Below are positions 37,887 through 51,989 of a DNA stretch of 64,000 bases, piece by piece. Numbering within the stretch: position 1 is the first letter of the stretch; every line of letters begins with the position of its first letter. Source of the DNA: Cololabis saira (taxonomy: Eukaryota; Chordata; Actinopteri; Beloniformes; Belonidae); assembly GCF_033807715.1 (NCBI RefSeq), contig NC_084607.1, forward strand, positions 20,965,941 to 21,029,940, written 5' to 3'. The notes under the pieces are model-generated. The model ran no database searches. It saw only the letters and a program-made list of their open reading frames with translations, and was not told the origin of the DNA. Made by a program: the position numbers and the translations under genes.

Positions 37887-39560
37887 TCTGGGTGTTTGAT
37901 GAGAGGTTTCCATGACAACAACGGACCGGCAACCCCCGTAGACTCATTTACATACTAAAGTGCAACAGTGTAGTTGAATTACAGACGGAAATTGAATGGC
38001 CCAATCGATATGAGAGGTGCTTAATGGATGGAGGGAAGGAAGGACAGACAGAGGAGAAGAGGGGGGTGCAGATGATGCAATGGGCCCTGTTTTTTTTTGT
38101 ACGGCTGTGTGTGTATTTGTGTGTGCCCCTCTTTTCGGACGACCCAGTTTTTTTTTTCTTTTTTCCTTTTTTGACCCCCAGGGGGTTAAACAGAACCTAA
38201 AGTGGATCTTGAGACGTTGTGCAGGTTTGTGTATAGGGCAGGCCAGACACCTGTCATCTTCCTTCTGAAGTGATCAAAATCACAGTGATTATCACATACA
38301 CTTCCAACATGTCCATCGCCACGCTGCATACATAAACACAGTCACTGCAGACACACATACAGCTTACACACATCAAAAATACATAAAAACAATAGATGCA
38401 TGCTCTTATATATCAAGAGAGTGTGAAAGGAAAAGAAAGTGCAAACAGAGAGGGAAGGAGACTCCATTGTATCTAAGTACATTTCACCATCCTGCTGTGC
38501 TCATTTGAACTTCAGAGTTATGTCTACTAATCTATATTTAGCACAAGATGAAATGGTAGAAATGAGGTAACTTGACTTCTTTCAGGAAAAGTATGTTCTT
38601 TGATTAGGCAAAAGCTGATAAGGTGATCTGGTTTTAGAGAATTGTTTTCTTCCAATGTAGCTTCTGAACACTGTGGTGCAATATTGTTAGACCAAATTGT
38701 TTTATTCAAATGTGCCTTTCCAATTTTCTACAACAATAAAATAACTGCAATCTATTATTTCTGTGACATCCTTCTATCAAAGCGTTTTGCAATTTCTGAG
38801 TTACTGGATATATTGACATTATTGAACTACTATTTTGCATCCTGTGATGCGCACATCCATTTTAGTCCTTCATCCAGTCCAAGGAAACGTGGGATCTAAA
38901 TCTGGTGCAACGCTGAGTCTGAAAAAGAGGAAGAAACGATGATCAGCATCTGCATGGAAGTGAGCTGACCCCCACTCTCTCCTGCTGACCACACAGAACC
39001 ACGGGAGACACGACACACGCGGCCCACTTTCTCAAAGGCAATCCGCTCTCGCTGCTCCACTTTAGCGTCCAAAGGCCGGACACTATCTGAGCATCAGTAA
39101 GCTGCGAGGAAAGTGGATCAATCACGGTTTCATTACGATGAGTGAGCTGAGGTGGGTGTGCGGAAAAGTAAATGGTGCTACATAATGCAGCGCAATAACT
39201 TTTCATAACCGGAGACGGCCACAGGAGGCTAGCAGCAGAGCAAGATGTTTACATAAACATAAAGAGGAGGATGCTGACAGTGGAGATTTGCTGGTTTATG
39301 TGGGTATGTTCAGGTCGCGATAGCGTTTGTGTTTGTGTTAGGTTAGGACAAAAATTAGATGTGTGTTTGCTGGTGCATGCTTTATCCTCTGTCTGAAGAT
39401 ATTAACTCTTTTCCTGTAATCACTGTTTTACAGACGTCTGTGCACAAATGTTGTATTTGGTGCAGTGGGAAATGTTGGACTGAAGACAAGACTGTTACCA
39501 GCGGTTGCTGTGACAATGGAGCCCCAGTGGTCAGAAGGACAGAGAAGTGCGACGGGTGAA

Positions 39561-39600
39561 GGAGGAGGAGGAAGAGGAGGAGGAGGAGGAGGAGGAGGAG
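39561..39600. repeat. (GGA)n microsatellite
   Basis: Nearly pure GGA triplets inside a larger purine-rich block. Confidence 0.9.
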
Positions 39601-40617
39601 TGAGGGCGAGAAAGAGAGAGGGAGAGAGAGAGATGGGGGAGGGGGTACGGTCTGCTGGGGGAAATCAGTGATGGGGAAAATGGATGGAGGCGAGAAGGGT
39701 GGGGGGCTCTAATGGCCCAAAGACACAGCTGGCTGCAGAGACCCAAGGACAGAGACAGCGAAAGAGTGAGACACAGACAGAAAGGGTGAGAGTGATGGAG
39801 GCAGCAGGGGTGCAAAGATGATAAAAATAGAGGGGGTGGGAGAGAGTGCAAGAAAGAGGCGTCTCGTCATTGCAAGAGACGAAGGAGGGAAGGTTATTTT
39901 CTTGTCATGCCTTTTGCATCTGTTTGCCTGCCATGGTGAACATGAACACACAAACACACTCACACGTACAGATGCTGCTGCCGTGCATATCAATGAATTA
40001 TCCATGGAACAATGGCAACTCCTCATATTAATGAACATAAACGAGGGGACAAAGATGGAAGGCGTAGGGTAGAGACGCATGAATTGCCTTCGACGCCGAA
40101 TGTTTATGAAAATGATAACCATTTGAATTGGGAAGCTTAAATTATTTGTCAGTACTTTCCTTAATGATGCACAAAAAAGGGCCATTAGAAATTTTTGCTT
40201 GCACCCCAAAATACTTGCCGACTACTGAGCAATGAAAGTCAATTAGTAAAAGCACCAGCATCATTACGTATTTCCTACATTACCCATAATCCCTAGATCC
40301 TCCGAACCAGCACCTCAGCTGTTAACCTTGACGATGACATTATGCACACTGAATACATTAAAAGGAAAAAGTGAGTGTGTGTGTGTCAGACGACTTGCAT
40401 GTGGCTGCTTGATTGTGACAAGAATAGGCAATTATGCGTCATAGCAGAAAGTGAGATGAGCAGAGAAAAGGAAGAGGGATAAAAAAAGAAGCAAACTCAA
40501 TAACGAAGTGTAATGGTGGTGAAGATAGCATGCTAAAGGGGGGAGACAGTCGGTGTTAGACAAGCAGATGTGAGCTGAAGATGGCAACGAAGCAGGAAAA
40601 AGGGGGATTGAGTAAAG

Positions 40618-40646
40618 GAGAAGAAGAAGAAGAAGAAGAAGAAGAG
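40618..40646. repeat. (AAG)n microsatellite
   Basis: Pure AGA triplets inside a purine-rich block. Confidence 0.92.
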
Positions 40647-42374
40647 GCGGGAACGGGTGGGAGGGGTGTGGTGTAAGATGTTGACGGAGCGGAAGAGAGT
40701 GATGGAAAGACTGAAACAGAGAGCTGAAGCACATTGCAAGAGAGAGAGAGAGGGAGAGAGAGAGAGAGAAAGGGGGGGAATGAGCGGAGAGCATAAAAGG
40801 TTAAAGAAAGGGGAGTATGGCAGAGAAAGATGGGTAGCGGAAGAGGCAGGGAGAAACAGTGAAAGATGGAGGCTTGGAGGGAGAAGATAAAGAGAGTGAG
40901 ATGGGGATACGTCTTAAGGCGGAAGGAAGGAACGAGGAGGGGTGGAGGCTGAAAAGGAGAAAACTATATGGGGAGATGGGGCTGTTGGAGATACAAAGAA
41001 GGATGGAAAAAAAAGTCAGGAGACTTGGGGTGAATGTGGAGATGAAAGGGGAGAGAGGTGGGGCCTGCAGAGGGGTGTAACGGTACCCCATTTCTCCTCG
41101 GGGTTAGACATCACACCCGGCTTTAATACATGATTTAAACAGGAAGCAGAGAAAAAACAGAGCCAGCTGAAACAGCTGGGCACTCAGCAAATGTTTCTTA
41201 TTGGTGGGTAAAGATTGCTTTGGGACGGCTGTTGATTAAAGCCACTTATTGCAGAAAATGTTGATTGCATCATGTGCATGCAGATTCAAAACAGACTACA
41301 CCACACGTACTTATCGTGGTGATGGGACATGTCACATATAGTCGGTATTTTCATGGTGCATTTAGTCGCAGCTGAATTAAATAATCATTGCTTTTGCTCT
41401 TGTTACTGTATTTATTGAAAATGAAAACATATAATGCTTGGAACCTTTATCTGATCCGCATCTTTGCTTCAGTTTGCGGTTTTGCACAGTGTATGTGTGT
41501 GTGTGTGCGCGTGCCTGCGTGTGTTTGTGTGTGTGTGTTTTGGGGTTGTTGTTAAACCACATGAATAAATATGGCCATGGAGATAGCCCACGGTTTGTTG
41601 ACTGCTCTGATGTTTAAATTTGTGCCATGGCTTCTCTCTGCAAAGCTTGTGACTCACTCTCTGATATAAGCTAACACCCTAAAAGCAGCACCGGGTCAAC
41701 GTTAACCTATTAGAATTAAATGCTGAGGGGGAAAACTGCTTAGGTAGCTGTGAATTGTTGCCAGCCTGAGCTAATCCCGCCACCCAGATGACTGTTAGAG
41801 GTGTTTTTCAAGAGGATCGATGTGTACCAGAGCGTAAGGCTAGATGTGCTTCATGCTAATAACATTGACACAGATTTTGTTATTAGCCAGCAAGACTAAT
41901 GCATTCTAATGCGTTCCCCATTGCCTGTCTCTTATCCAGCCAGGATATTTGTGTAGCATCCTGTCTGACTCACCAAGATCTCATTACAGATCTCTCTGGC
42001 TGTAAGGAAAAAAAAAGAAACCTGTCAGTGGCCACCCCTCCCTTACTCCATCCCTTTTTCCCGTCTCTTTCATCTCTCCGTTCGCTCTTTGCCCCCCATC
42101 TTTTCTCCTGGTCTTTTCAGTATGCATTACTACATGGTTTATGCAGGTGAGAGTTGCTGCTTCTGCACGAGTCTGTGTGTGAATGTATGTTTGTTAGCAG
42201 AGATCAGAGGGCAGGGATGGGAGAGTGTTTATGCATGTAAATCCAGGCTTATGGGTGTGCTTTTGCGTCTTATGGACAGACACAGCTGAACAAATCAGAA
42301 CCTGATCTTGATTTCGCTTGCGTGCACATGCGTGCACATGCGTGCAGGCACAAACGTGAGCAAACACTAACTAA

Positions 42375-42488
<114 letters not shown>

Positions 42489-43200
42489 GTGTGTGTGATT
42501 GATTATCTCAGGTGCTTTCACAGTTCAGTAACCTTCACCCCTGCCCCGCTTTTGTCTTTCTTGTTCTTTCCTTGATTGTGTGAAGGCTCAACACCTATGG
42601 TTTTCTCTCATCAAAAGAGGCGATGAGTCTTCATTATCTATTCTTCAGCGTGTTGAAAACATGTATTTACAAATGAGATAACTGATGATATCATAATGAT
42701 CATTATATTTCAGAATTTGCATCAGGTTTATCTGTCATCTAAGCTTCAGGTGACATTGTGGATTGTCCGTGACGCTATGAGAGTGTGTGTTCTTTCGTCC
42801 TGGCTACCATGGCTACGGCTCAGCCAGTCGATGGGCATGTGGGAGAGAGGTTATCAGCGTCTCCTTCATGTGTTGCTCCATGAGAACATCAGCAATTAGC
42901 CAGATCCCAACCACGTACGGACAATTTGGGACGTCGCAGCCATCTATGTCACAAGTCCAGCTCTGTGCCACAATTGTTTTGTTTGTGTTTTTTTTTTCTT
43001 TTTTTCTCATACTGTGTTTGGTTGCTTGTCTGCAACAGTTTGGCTGATTTAGCACAGCTTACCATGTGAGCTCACCAGAGAGGACTTTTGGTGTGTGCAT
43101 GCACGCATGTGTGTGTGTGTGTGTGTCAAAGCTTTAGCGTTGGTTCCTAGCAACTGACGTGTGTTTGACGTCTGAGGTGAGTGTATGTGTATGAGCGCAT

Positions 43201-43345
<145 letters not shown>

Positions 43346-43994
43346 TTTGTGTATCCAGGGTGATGGGGCAGCTCTGACAATAACACTTTGATTGGGAAAA
43401 AAAAAACCTCTCTGCCCCCGCGTTACATCTACCTCCGCAGTGCTGCAACGTCTTCCTCAGAGAGGCACGGAGAGAAAAGCAAATAGAGAGAAAGATGGAT
43501 AATAGAAAGGAAAGCAAATAGAAAAAGAAGAGGAGATAGAAAAAAAGCGATGCTGGGCAACAAACAAAAATAGCCACGGAGGACTAGAAACTGTAGGAAA
43601 ACAAACTCAGAGTGTTAGACAGAGCGACTCCATTACTGCTCTGAGCGTCGGATGTGACATTGTCTACCGTCCAGAGATCAGTCCCACAGTCCTGCTATCA
43701 GCAGCATTGTCTCTGCCCGTCGGCCTGCCAGCGTGGCCACTCTACGTGGATTTGGCTGCAGGCCTGTACCCACTTTCAGATTGCACAAGCAGAGCAGTGT
43801 TCATTGACTTCCCCGCCTGCCTGACTTAGTGTGTGGCAGTGGTTGCTATGGAAGCTAATTCACAGGCAGGGAACTCACTTTATGTCCAGTCCAGAAGTAC
43901 AGAAGCAGTCAGGCAAATTATACACACACACACACTGTGCAGGCGCAGACACAAACATTTATGCAAACACGCACATGCAGCGTGGCAACAGCAC

Positions 43995-44201
<207 letters not shown>

Positions 44202-44632
44202 CAGGGGTCGGCAACCCAAAATGTTGAAAGAGCCATATTGGACCAAAAACACAAAAAAACAAATATGTCTGGAGCCGCAAAAAATGAAAAGTCTAATGAA
44301 TGAAGTCTAATGAAAAAAGTCAAAATGTCGAGAAAAAAGTCAAAATGTCGAGAAAAAAAGTCAAAATTTCGAGAAAAAAAGTCAAACTTTTGAGAAAAAA
44401 GTCAAAATTACGAGAAAAAAGTCAAAAGATCGAGATTAAAAAGGAAAGGAAAAAGGAAGAAAAAAGGAAAAAATGAAGAAAAAGAAAAAAAAGAGAAAAA
44501 AAATAAAAAAAGGAGAAAAAAAGAAGAAAAAAAAGGAAAAAAAAAGGTCAAACATTTTTGAAAAAGCTCCAGGAGCCAATAGGGCGGCGCTAAAGAGCCG
44601 CATGCGGCTCTAGAGCCGCGGGTTGCCGACCC

Positions 44633-44635
<3 letters not shown>
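44202..44635. mobile_element. non-autonomous hAT element (MITE), CAGGGGTCGGCAACCC ends
   Basis: The left end CAGGGGTCGGCAACCC (44202-44217) is perfectly inverted at the right end (GGGTTGCCGACCCCTG, to 44635). The subterminal words GAGCCATATTGGACC and AGAGCCGCATGCGGCTCT are typical of a widespread animal hAT MITE. Eight-base flanks, ATCTATAT on the left and ATATATAT on the right, fit a hAT target duplication with one mismatch, though the AT microsatellite context makes this weak. The core (about 44300-44430) holds about six copies of an AAAGTCAAAATGTCGAGAA-type unit, then an A/G-rich stretch. No transposase is present. Confidence 0.85.

Positions 44636-44693
<58 letters not shown>
44636..44693. 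repeat. (TA)n microsatellite
   Basis: About 29 TA units directly abutting the right end of the hAT MITE. Confidence 0.97.
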
Positions 44694-44695
<2 letters not shown>

Positions 44696-47319
44696 TTTCT
44701 TGTTTTGTGTTGTATTGACAGATCGCGAGTGTGACTGGCTTGGAAGGGTCTGAGGTCAAAGCTTAAGCTAGTAGCAGGCTAACATGGCCACATGGCCTGC
44801 AAGCTTCTGCACTGACTTCTGGACTAAGTTTGCTTAACTCAGCAGGGAGCCAGCTGTGATGAAGCCTCTGGGACTGAAAGGCCGCTGTCAGCTCTATGAG
44901 GGTCCTGGTTGCTCAATCGGAGGTCTATCTGTCTTTACTTTAACTCCGACATTACTCTTCTAAAAACTTGTTTCAGTCGTGACATCAGAAATGTGGTTCA
45001 TGTGGTTGTTTTCAACTGTTTTAAGCTTAATGATGCAGCAGCATCTTGGCAAAAGCATAAAAAAACAAAAGAAAACTGATTTCACTGGCTGGCAAATGAT
45101 CAGTAAAAAGTGACAATGTGTGTGAGTCATGTTCTGCAACATTTCTTCCTCTTGGCTCCTTCATCTCTCCTTTCACTTTTTCTTAACGCTGCATTATGTA
45201 ACTGCAGCAGCTGTTTTAGGAAGTCATAGGAGGGGGGTGTTAGAAAAAACTTTTCAAAGTGTGGCTGTTGCAGCGTGATCAGAACACAAGGAAGGAGCAA
45301 GTGACAGTGTCTGCTTCAACATGAGAATTATCAGGTCCCACCACACACACTTATGAGCTCTAATTGTTCCTGCGTCCACTGCTCTTTTTCTCTCAGTGAA
45401 CATGAAGAAAACAACTTCTATGCCTAGTGTAGTGTAGCTGCTTTTCGTGGGCTGTACATAAAACACGGATGTAATTACTCAGCAGCAAAATTGAAGAAAA
45501 TCTGGAAGTGCCTGTAAGTGCAATACCACTGACAGCCACTAGGGGCGGTGTCTAACAACATCCAGGCTTCAATGAAAAGAACTGTCAACTTCTCAGTGAA
45601 ATAGTGCCAATACATTTTCCCTACTAGTCATGAGTCGGAGGCTGGGTTTTCTCCTTGTCAGTGTGAGAGCATTTTTGTCAAATGAGGTGTTAAATACCAT
45701 TTCCATATCTACCTTCTTATTCAAATATAACCACTTCTTGCTCAAAAGGGTGACAATTATAACATATTAATGAAAATTCAGAGCATCAAAATGGCAGAAA
45801 ACAAACCAATAGTTGATGTCATCTTGTTTTTCATCTGATCTTGTCTTCCCTGGCATCGCTCGTTACCTCATTTCTTTCTGTCCCCTTCATCTGCCTCTTT
45901 GCTCTTCTTTTTCATGCCTCCTTATAGGATTTTCATCTCTCTTGCTTTGAAAATCGGTCTTTTTCCTATGCCTGATTGGCTTCTTTTCACTTTCCTTCTC
46001 CTCTCCTCTTGAAGGCAGCGAAACAGGAGCAGCTTTCATTCATGTGGTTATGCTCACGCACACGTTTCCACTCAAATCTTTTAAGTCAACCTCTAAAATG
46101 TACAGATTATAATAATTATGACCTTGTTTTGCAACTTTTAAGGCAGTGAGTCAGTTCATTATGTTCAGGTGCACAATCTCAGCTGCCCTAACTGATGATG
46201 AGTGAAAGACACAATTATGGATTTCCTCACAATCACTGGAACAGATATACACAACACTGAGCCATTAACAAACACAAACCTTTATGTGTCAGATCTGACC
46301 GGAGCACAAGTGTGACATTTTTGTCACTTAAAAATGCAGCAACTACCCCACAGGTGGGCACAGCGAACAAGCTGTGAGTCCCAAAGAGCACATGAACACC
46401 CTTTTACAAAAAGCCACTACCCTGTGTTACATTTCATTTCTTTTTTTGGCCTCGCACCAACGCCTGCTGGTATAGAAACGCATAAATGCACTGATTACTG
46501 ATCTTATACAAGCGCGGCTTATTCGTCTCTAATGAGGCACACGTGATCAAACGCTCATCAGTGATGAAAGATGCCCCCCACCACACACCCCCACCCCCAC
46601 CCCACACCCCTTTCCGTCTAGCGGTAGCAGCACTGTTGTAAAGCTGTGTTTTGTTGCAGTAAGCCCCTGATAGATGATGGAGTGCAGAGAGGGAAGAAAG
46701 GAGAAACAACAGAGGGGAGAAGAGAAGGAAGGAGAGGACAGATGAGAGTGGTGAGGACAGGAGAGAGGAGGAAGAGGATGAGAGATGTGAATGACAGTTG
46801 ATGAAGTGCACAGAGCTGGACACCAGCCAGATCCTTTTAATGAGCAAAGTGCTGCACCCAAAACCTCACACCTAATTACACAGACGCACACATGCATTCG
46901 CTTTCTCGCCCTCATGCACGCAAACACACTTGCAGGAGCCTTATTTTGCCTTCCCTGCTCTGCAGCGTCCCGCCATCCCGCGCTAAGTACTCCCTCCAGA
47001 TCAAAAAAGCAGCTCGCAGTAACCAGCATACAGATGAGCCTTTCCACTCCCCCTCCTCCTTGCTTTCTCTCTCCCACTCTCATCACAAACTCTGTCTTCT
47101 CTCCCCTGCAGTAACCTCTTGCTCTTCCTCTCCCCCATCCCCCCTCTCCCACCTTTATGCCTGATGTTACCCACCCTCGTAGAGGGAAATACATCAGCCA
47201 TCACTCAACAAACACACCACTCTGACACTGCCCTGGCCAGTCCAATAAAAACATATTACCAGCAAACTGCATTAGGCCCAAGTGTGGACCAGATACACAT
47301 GCAGAGACGTATACAAGTA

Positions 47320-47321
<2 letters not shown>

Positions 47322-47353
<32 letters not shown>
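47322..47353. repeat. (CA)n microsatellite
   Basis: Uninterrupted CA tract. Confidence 0.95.
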
Positions 47354-47355
<2 letters not shown>

Positions 47356-50300
47356 CACAGTTGTGTATCTGAGCAGCAACTGTATAATGGGCTCTAGGTT
47401 AGCAGCAGTGGTATACAGTTCACCAGAACAGCATGTATCCACCCTGTCACAATGCCTTTGAAGCTGACCTCCCGTAAACACCCTGTTTCTTTGAGTTGTC
47501 ACGATGCACATGAAAATGGACGGTAAGAATTCGCACATGTAGATAGTCAAAGATAATGGCGATTGGTTGACATTGAAATCTATAGGAATTAATAATTGTG
47601 TGAAGATTTATGTGTGACACATGTTGCACAGCTTCCTTTTGTGAGTGTGTTTGTGCGTCCAGCATCCTTCACGTGTCACATAGTCCACAATCCTCCCAGG
47701 TATGCTGGAAGAGACACATGCTTAAAGCAAAGAGGACAAATACTGCGCTATATTTCATAAACATGAATCGTTGTGTGGTTATCCAGACTGCACCTTGACA
47801 GCTTGCTGCTTTTTGTGTTCTGGAGCATCAGAAAAATGTGACCCTTGTGGCTGAAATCAGTTCCAGCTTTCATTTCTGTAACGACTGGCCATCTCCATAG
47901 TGCTCTCTTGACAGATATTCCTAGCACAAACACACTGCAGCATGAGATATTCAAGGAAGCCTAGATTATCAAGTGGGCCATTTACCACGGGCCTTAGATC
48001 TCCAGAGGCCTCGCAAGCTACAGGTTATGCAGCATAGTAATTACTTCTGGAAATCTGATGAATAAGAAATGTATGTGCTGGAGAAGAGTGGTAAGGACTC
48101 TGATGCAGCTGGTTACAGGGTGAAACATGTTTGCACAACATGTTCTACTCTCTACATCCCCTCAGCAGTCTTGTACATATGATCTGTATGTATTGTAATC
48201 AAAATAAGCTGTCATAGTGCCGTTCAATCACACAGTCACAGTGACCCTTCACAGAGCGCTGACCCCTCAGAAATCCGTGCAGATCATTTACGAACTCCCA
48301 GCAGCAATAATTCAAACGAATATTTAGGATTAAAAGGGATTTTAAATTGCCTATCACTATGAATATAAATGAAGTCAAATGAGTCATTGGCAGCACGTCC
48401 ACATTCATTAGCCGCCTGCATGTGTGTGTATGAGTGTGCATACTTCAGCGATTGTGCTGCGGTTTGGTTGCTCCTTAAATCCAGTCTTGGGTCTATGGCA
48501 CTTCTCTTTAATGAGGGACAAACATTTTCTTTCTCTAAATCTCTGTCTGCCCGATAACAACCCGCGGTAAATGACCATGAGCCTCCGGGGCAATTAGATG
48601 GGCACTTGGGGTTTATAGTGGGTTGCTTGGAAACTTGCAGATACCCACATGTGCAATCCAAGACCACACAACTGTAGTTAAGATGGTGCAAGGGTAACTG
48701 TGAAAGAGGATATAAATAAAAGCGCAGATCAATGTTGAGACAGAAAAACAACAAATAGGTGTTACGAGTCTTAAGTAAGGAAGCCGTTCCCTTCTGTTCT
48801 TTTGTGGCTTTCATTTCTGTTATTTATTCTCATTCGCAGCTTTCTTGCATGCTACGCTTTTTTTTCCTCTCGGTTTTGATCCTAGATGCAGGAAGTAGAC
48901 AGAAATAAAGGAAGAAAAAGAAAAATGTAGAAAGAAACACAGAGGGGAGCTTTCACCTTTCATTTCACCACAACAGCAAGTTGCCAATTTCAGTGTGCCC
49001 TTTACTGACCACCGCACACACCTGCTCACGCACACAGAGCCTGCTCTCCACACGACTTCCAATCTCCATGATAATCGGCTTCCTTTCATCGTGTTGCATC
49101 ATGCAGGAAACCCACCGCTCGTCTGAATATGTGTGTGAAGGAGACAAAGTCGGAGAAACAGGAGAGAGAAGTTTTAGTTGGCTTTAGTGTGTGCTTTTGT
49201 AGCATGGAGCTGTGGAAGCGTATTTCAGGTGCACTGCCTTGTCTCGCTGTGCCAACCCAGTGGGTCAGCTCTTGTCTTATCTGTTTCTTTCGGCAATGTA
49301 AACAGCACTCCACACATTTGAAGACGGGATGCAGCGAATACACGTTAACTCCTCTGGAAGCTGCAAGGCGACGTGTGCCGTTATTGTGCTTAACTCATAT
49401 GCAAGTATCCATTTGCACACACATAGACACACATGCTCATTGCTTATCCTGACACAAGTGTTAATGTGCTGACGGCACATGACGGTCTGCTATAAGGGAT
49501 CAGCTTCTCATCTTCCACTCATATTCCTCTTTCTCCCCTCCTCTTATCACTATCATTTTCTTATTCTTCTGTGGATGTTGTTGCTATCTTTCCATGCACA
49601 CACACACACAAACACACCAACTCCACTCTGTTTTTTTCTCTCTGACACCTCTCTGCACCCTCTCTGTGTTATCTCTGTTGTAACCCCTCCTCCCTGTTGC
49701 GCTACACCCCCACACGCACGCACACACTCACTCACACACATATTGCTCTGTCTTTCTCCACCTCCCCCTTGCTTTATTTACTCTTCTTCTCTGTCACACC
49801 TCTTCCTCTCAGTTCTCCTCCCTCCCTCCCTCCCTCTATCCTTCTCTACTTCCATCCATCCATCTCTCCCCCTTGCATCCTCTCTTTTCCTCTCCTCGGG
49901 GCCAGCGAAGCTGTGGGCAGCATTGCTCTCAGCCAGGAGTGACATTGCAGTCTCAGTGCAGCTTTTAATGACACACAGTAATAAAGCTGCCTCTGAAGTG
50001 AGCCGATGCTGCGTGTTACACGTGAAAACAGGGCCAGTATGCATATACGACATGCAACATGCTTCCAGCGCCAGAACACATCAGGCAATGCTGCACTAAA
50101 AATAGCGGATGAGTCACCCAGAAGATCCTCAGATGTACAATATTAGATTCGTTGACAGACGTGGGCTAATGAGTCCAAATACCACAAATAATCAGATCTG
50201 TCTTCACTTGTTTTAGAAGCGTAATGCTTGTGTAAGTGTGTAAAAGTGTGTGTGTGTGTTTCTGATTCCGTCTTATGCAACAAGAAGAGTAAACAGCATT

Positions 50301-50546
50301 TCTGCTCCAACATACAGCGTCCTGTTATAAGACTACGCAACACATCCTCATCCTCAGGATGCTGAATGCAGCAGGTCAGAAAAAAACGAAAACAAACAAA
50401 CTGCACACAAACAGTGAGGTGGCAACTCATGCCACTCGTGCTGTCATGTGGTTTTTGGGCTGATACAGAAATTTTGGTGTGCTTGTTGTTTGAACAGATG
50501 CTGGTGGAAAACAAGGTTGAGGCAGGTGTTGGGGGTGTGTTCTCGT

Positions 50547-50547
50547 A

Positions 50548-50573
<26 letters not shown>
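50547..50573. repeat. (TG)n microsatellite
   Basis: Uninterrupted TG tract. Confidence 0.93.
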
Positions 50574-50578
<5 letters not shown>

Positions 50579-50787
50579 AATGTACTTGCCTAGAAAATGA
50601 AAATAGAACAGAGTCCCATGAGAGACCCTGCTGTCCTCTGTTTAGCATGCACTCACAGATGTACACACGGACAAACACAGACAGACGCACACACACCCCC
50701 TTGCTCTCACTTCCATCTGCACTTCGCTGCTGTCCAACTTGTATCCTAGTGTAGAGAAAGAACAAATGAAAGGTGAGAGTGTGGTAC

Positions 50788-51064
50788 CTTTGTGAAGGGT
50801 CAGCCGTTCTCTCCTGTTGTCGTCCCTCCAATCCCCCTCTTGATCAGCTGGTCTGAGCTAAGGTGAGCTGAGCCGAGCCGAGCCAAATGTACAGCGGCGA
50901 GGCTCAATCCTTTCACCCTCCGATGCTGAAAATGGCACCAGTATTCCCTGATAGCGGCAGCCTGCCTCCCTCTCTCTCTCTCCCTCTCTCTCTTGCTCTC
51001 TAGCTCGCCTCCCTCCTCTGCTTGTCTACTGCCATGTTGAGTGCGCGTAGGGCGAGGGGGCGGG
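50788..51064 (-). other. rai1: candidate noncoding 5' UTR exon 2 of rai1
   Basis: On the minus strand a strong pyrimidine tract (about 51105-51068) ends in CCTTTCAG, with the exon starting at 51064. The exon is 277 bases and purine-rich (GAGAGAGAGGGAGG). It ends in CTTCACAAAG followed by the donor GTACCA (50787 down). It has no long frame, as expected for a 5' UTR. Human RAI1 also has two noncoding exons before the coding exon. This is inferred from splice signals, base composition and position, not from a transcript. It could instead be a first exon with its own start site in the GC-rich stretch near 51040-51080. Confidence 0.4.
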
Positions 51065-51246
51065 CTGAAAGGAGGGGAGGGGGAGGAGGAGAGAATGTGG
51101 GGGACTCAGGGGGATAAGAAAGCAATTAGAAGACAACCCTCTTCCTTCCAGTTGGGAATGTATTATGGAATTAGCATGGGAGGGTGCCGGTGTGGAGGGA
51201 TGGCCATGGTCCCGTGTATTAGTGTGCATGTGTGTACGTGTGTGTG

Positions 51247-51313
<67 letters not shown>

Positions 51314-51989
51314 TAGAGAGAGCTGAGGTGATATAGAGATTGCTGATGTACTGTGAGGAGGGAGGAGAGGAGTGCTCGGGCTGTGGAGGCGGCGGCTTCA
51401 AAGCCCTCTCTGTCTCAGGTTTGCTCTCCCTCCTCCTCCCCTGTGGGTGGCGAGGAAGCTGCATGTGTGTCTGGAAGGACAACTGCGCGTATGTGTGCAA
51501 AAGGGAGAATTTAACATGCAAATTCGGATGTGCAGTTGTCCATGTCTGTTTCTTTTGCTGTGTCCTTTTTATTTATCTTGTTTGGTGTGCTGTTTGTTGT
51601 TTGTGTGTGTGTGTGTCTGAGAGACAGGAAGACACACTGTGTGTGTTTACTGCCGTATGAAGAGAGATGACCAAAATCCCATTGTGAAAGACAGTGATAG
51701 GAGAAGATGAGTGGGAGCTGCAGTGTGTTTCACGTTTATGAGGAAATTAGATAACAAGAGAAAAGAGGGGTGTGTATTTTTCCCTGCGTGAATGTCTGTG
51801 CGTGTGTGTGTGTTTGTCTTTTGATGGAGAGGGACTGAGCCAGGCTCTGCATGTGGGAGATATGTGTATGTCACTGATTGTGCCATGAATGAAAATAAGA
51901 AGGAAGGGAGAGGAGGGGGAGAGGGAGAATGACTCTCCTCCCATTCAGCCGTCTCCTCCCGTCTCTCATCTCCCTCTTCCTCTTCCTCT
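51065..51989. other. putative rai1 intron 1 with a GT microsatellite
   Basis: Purine-rich sequence, a (GT)n array at about 51225-51308 with ACGTG interruptions, and T/G-rich sequence. No other feature seen. Confidence 0.35.
51225..51308. repeat. (GT)n microsatellite, interrupted
   Basis: GT tract with GTACGTG and TGCG interruptions. Confidence 0.93.

Larger units (their letters stand above)
44694..50787. other. rai1 intron, no gene
   Basis: Mostly unique sequence with short CA/GT tracts (47322-47353, 50547-50573) and a G/A-rich block at about 46670-46790. No supported exon. Position 48240-48620 is non-repetitive and a candidate for conserved noncoding sequence. Confidence 0.45.

Noticed and set aside
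46547..47194. 215-residue open frame, minus strand
   Set aside because: Compositionally biased G/A- and C/T-rich stretch with no family similarity and no plausible splice links.
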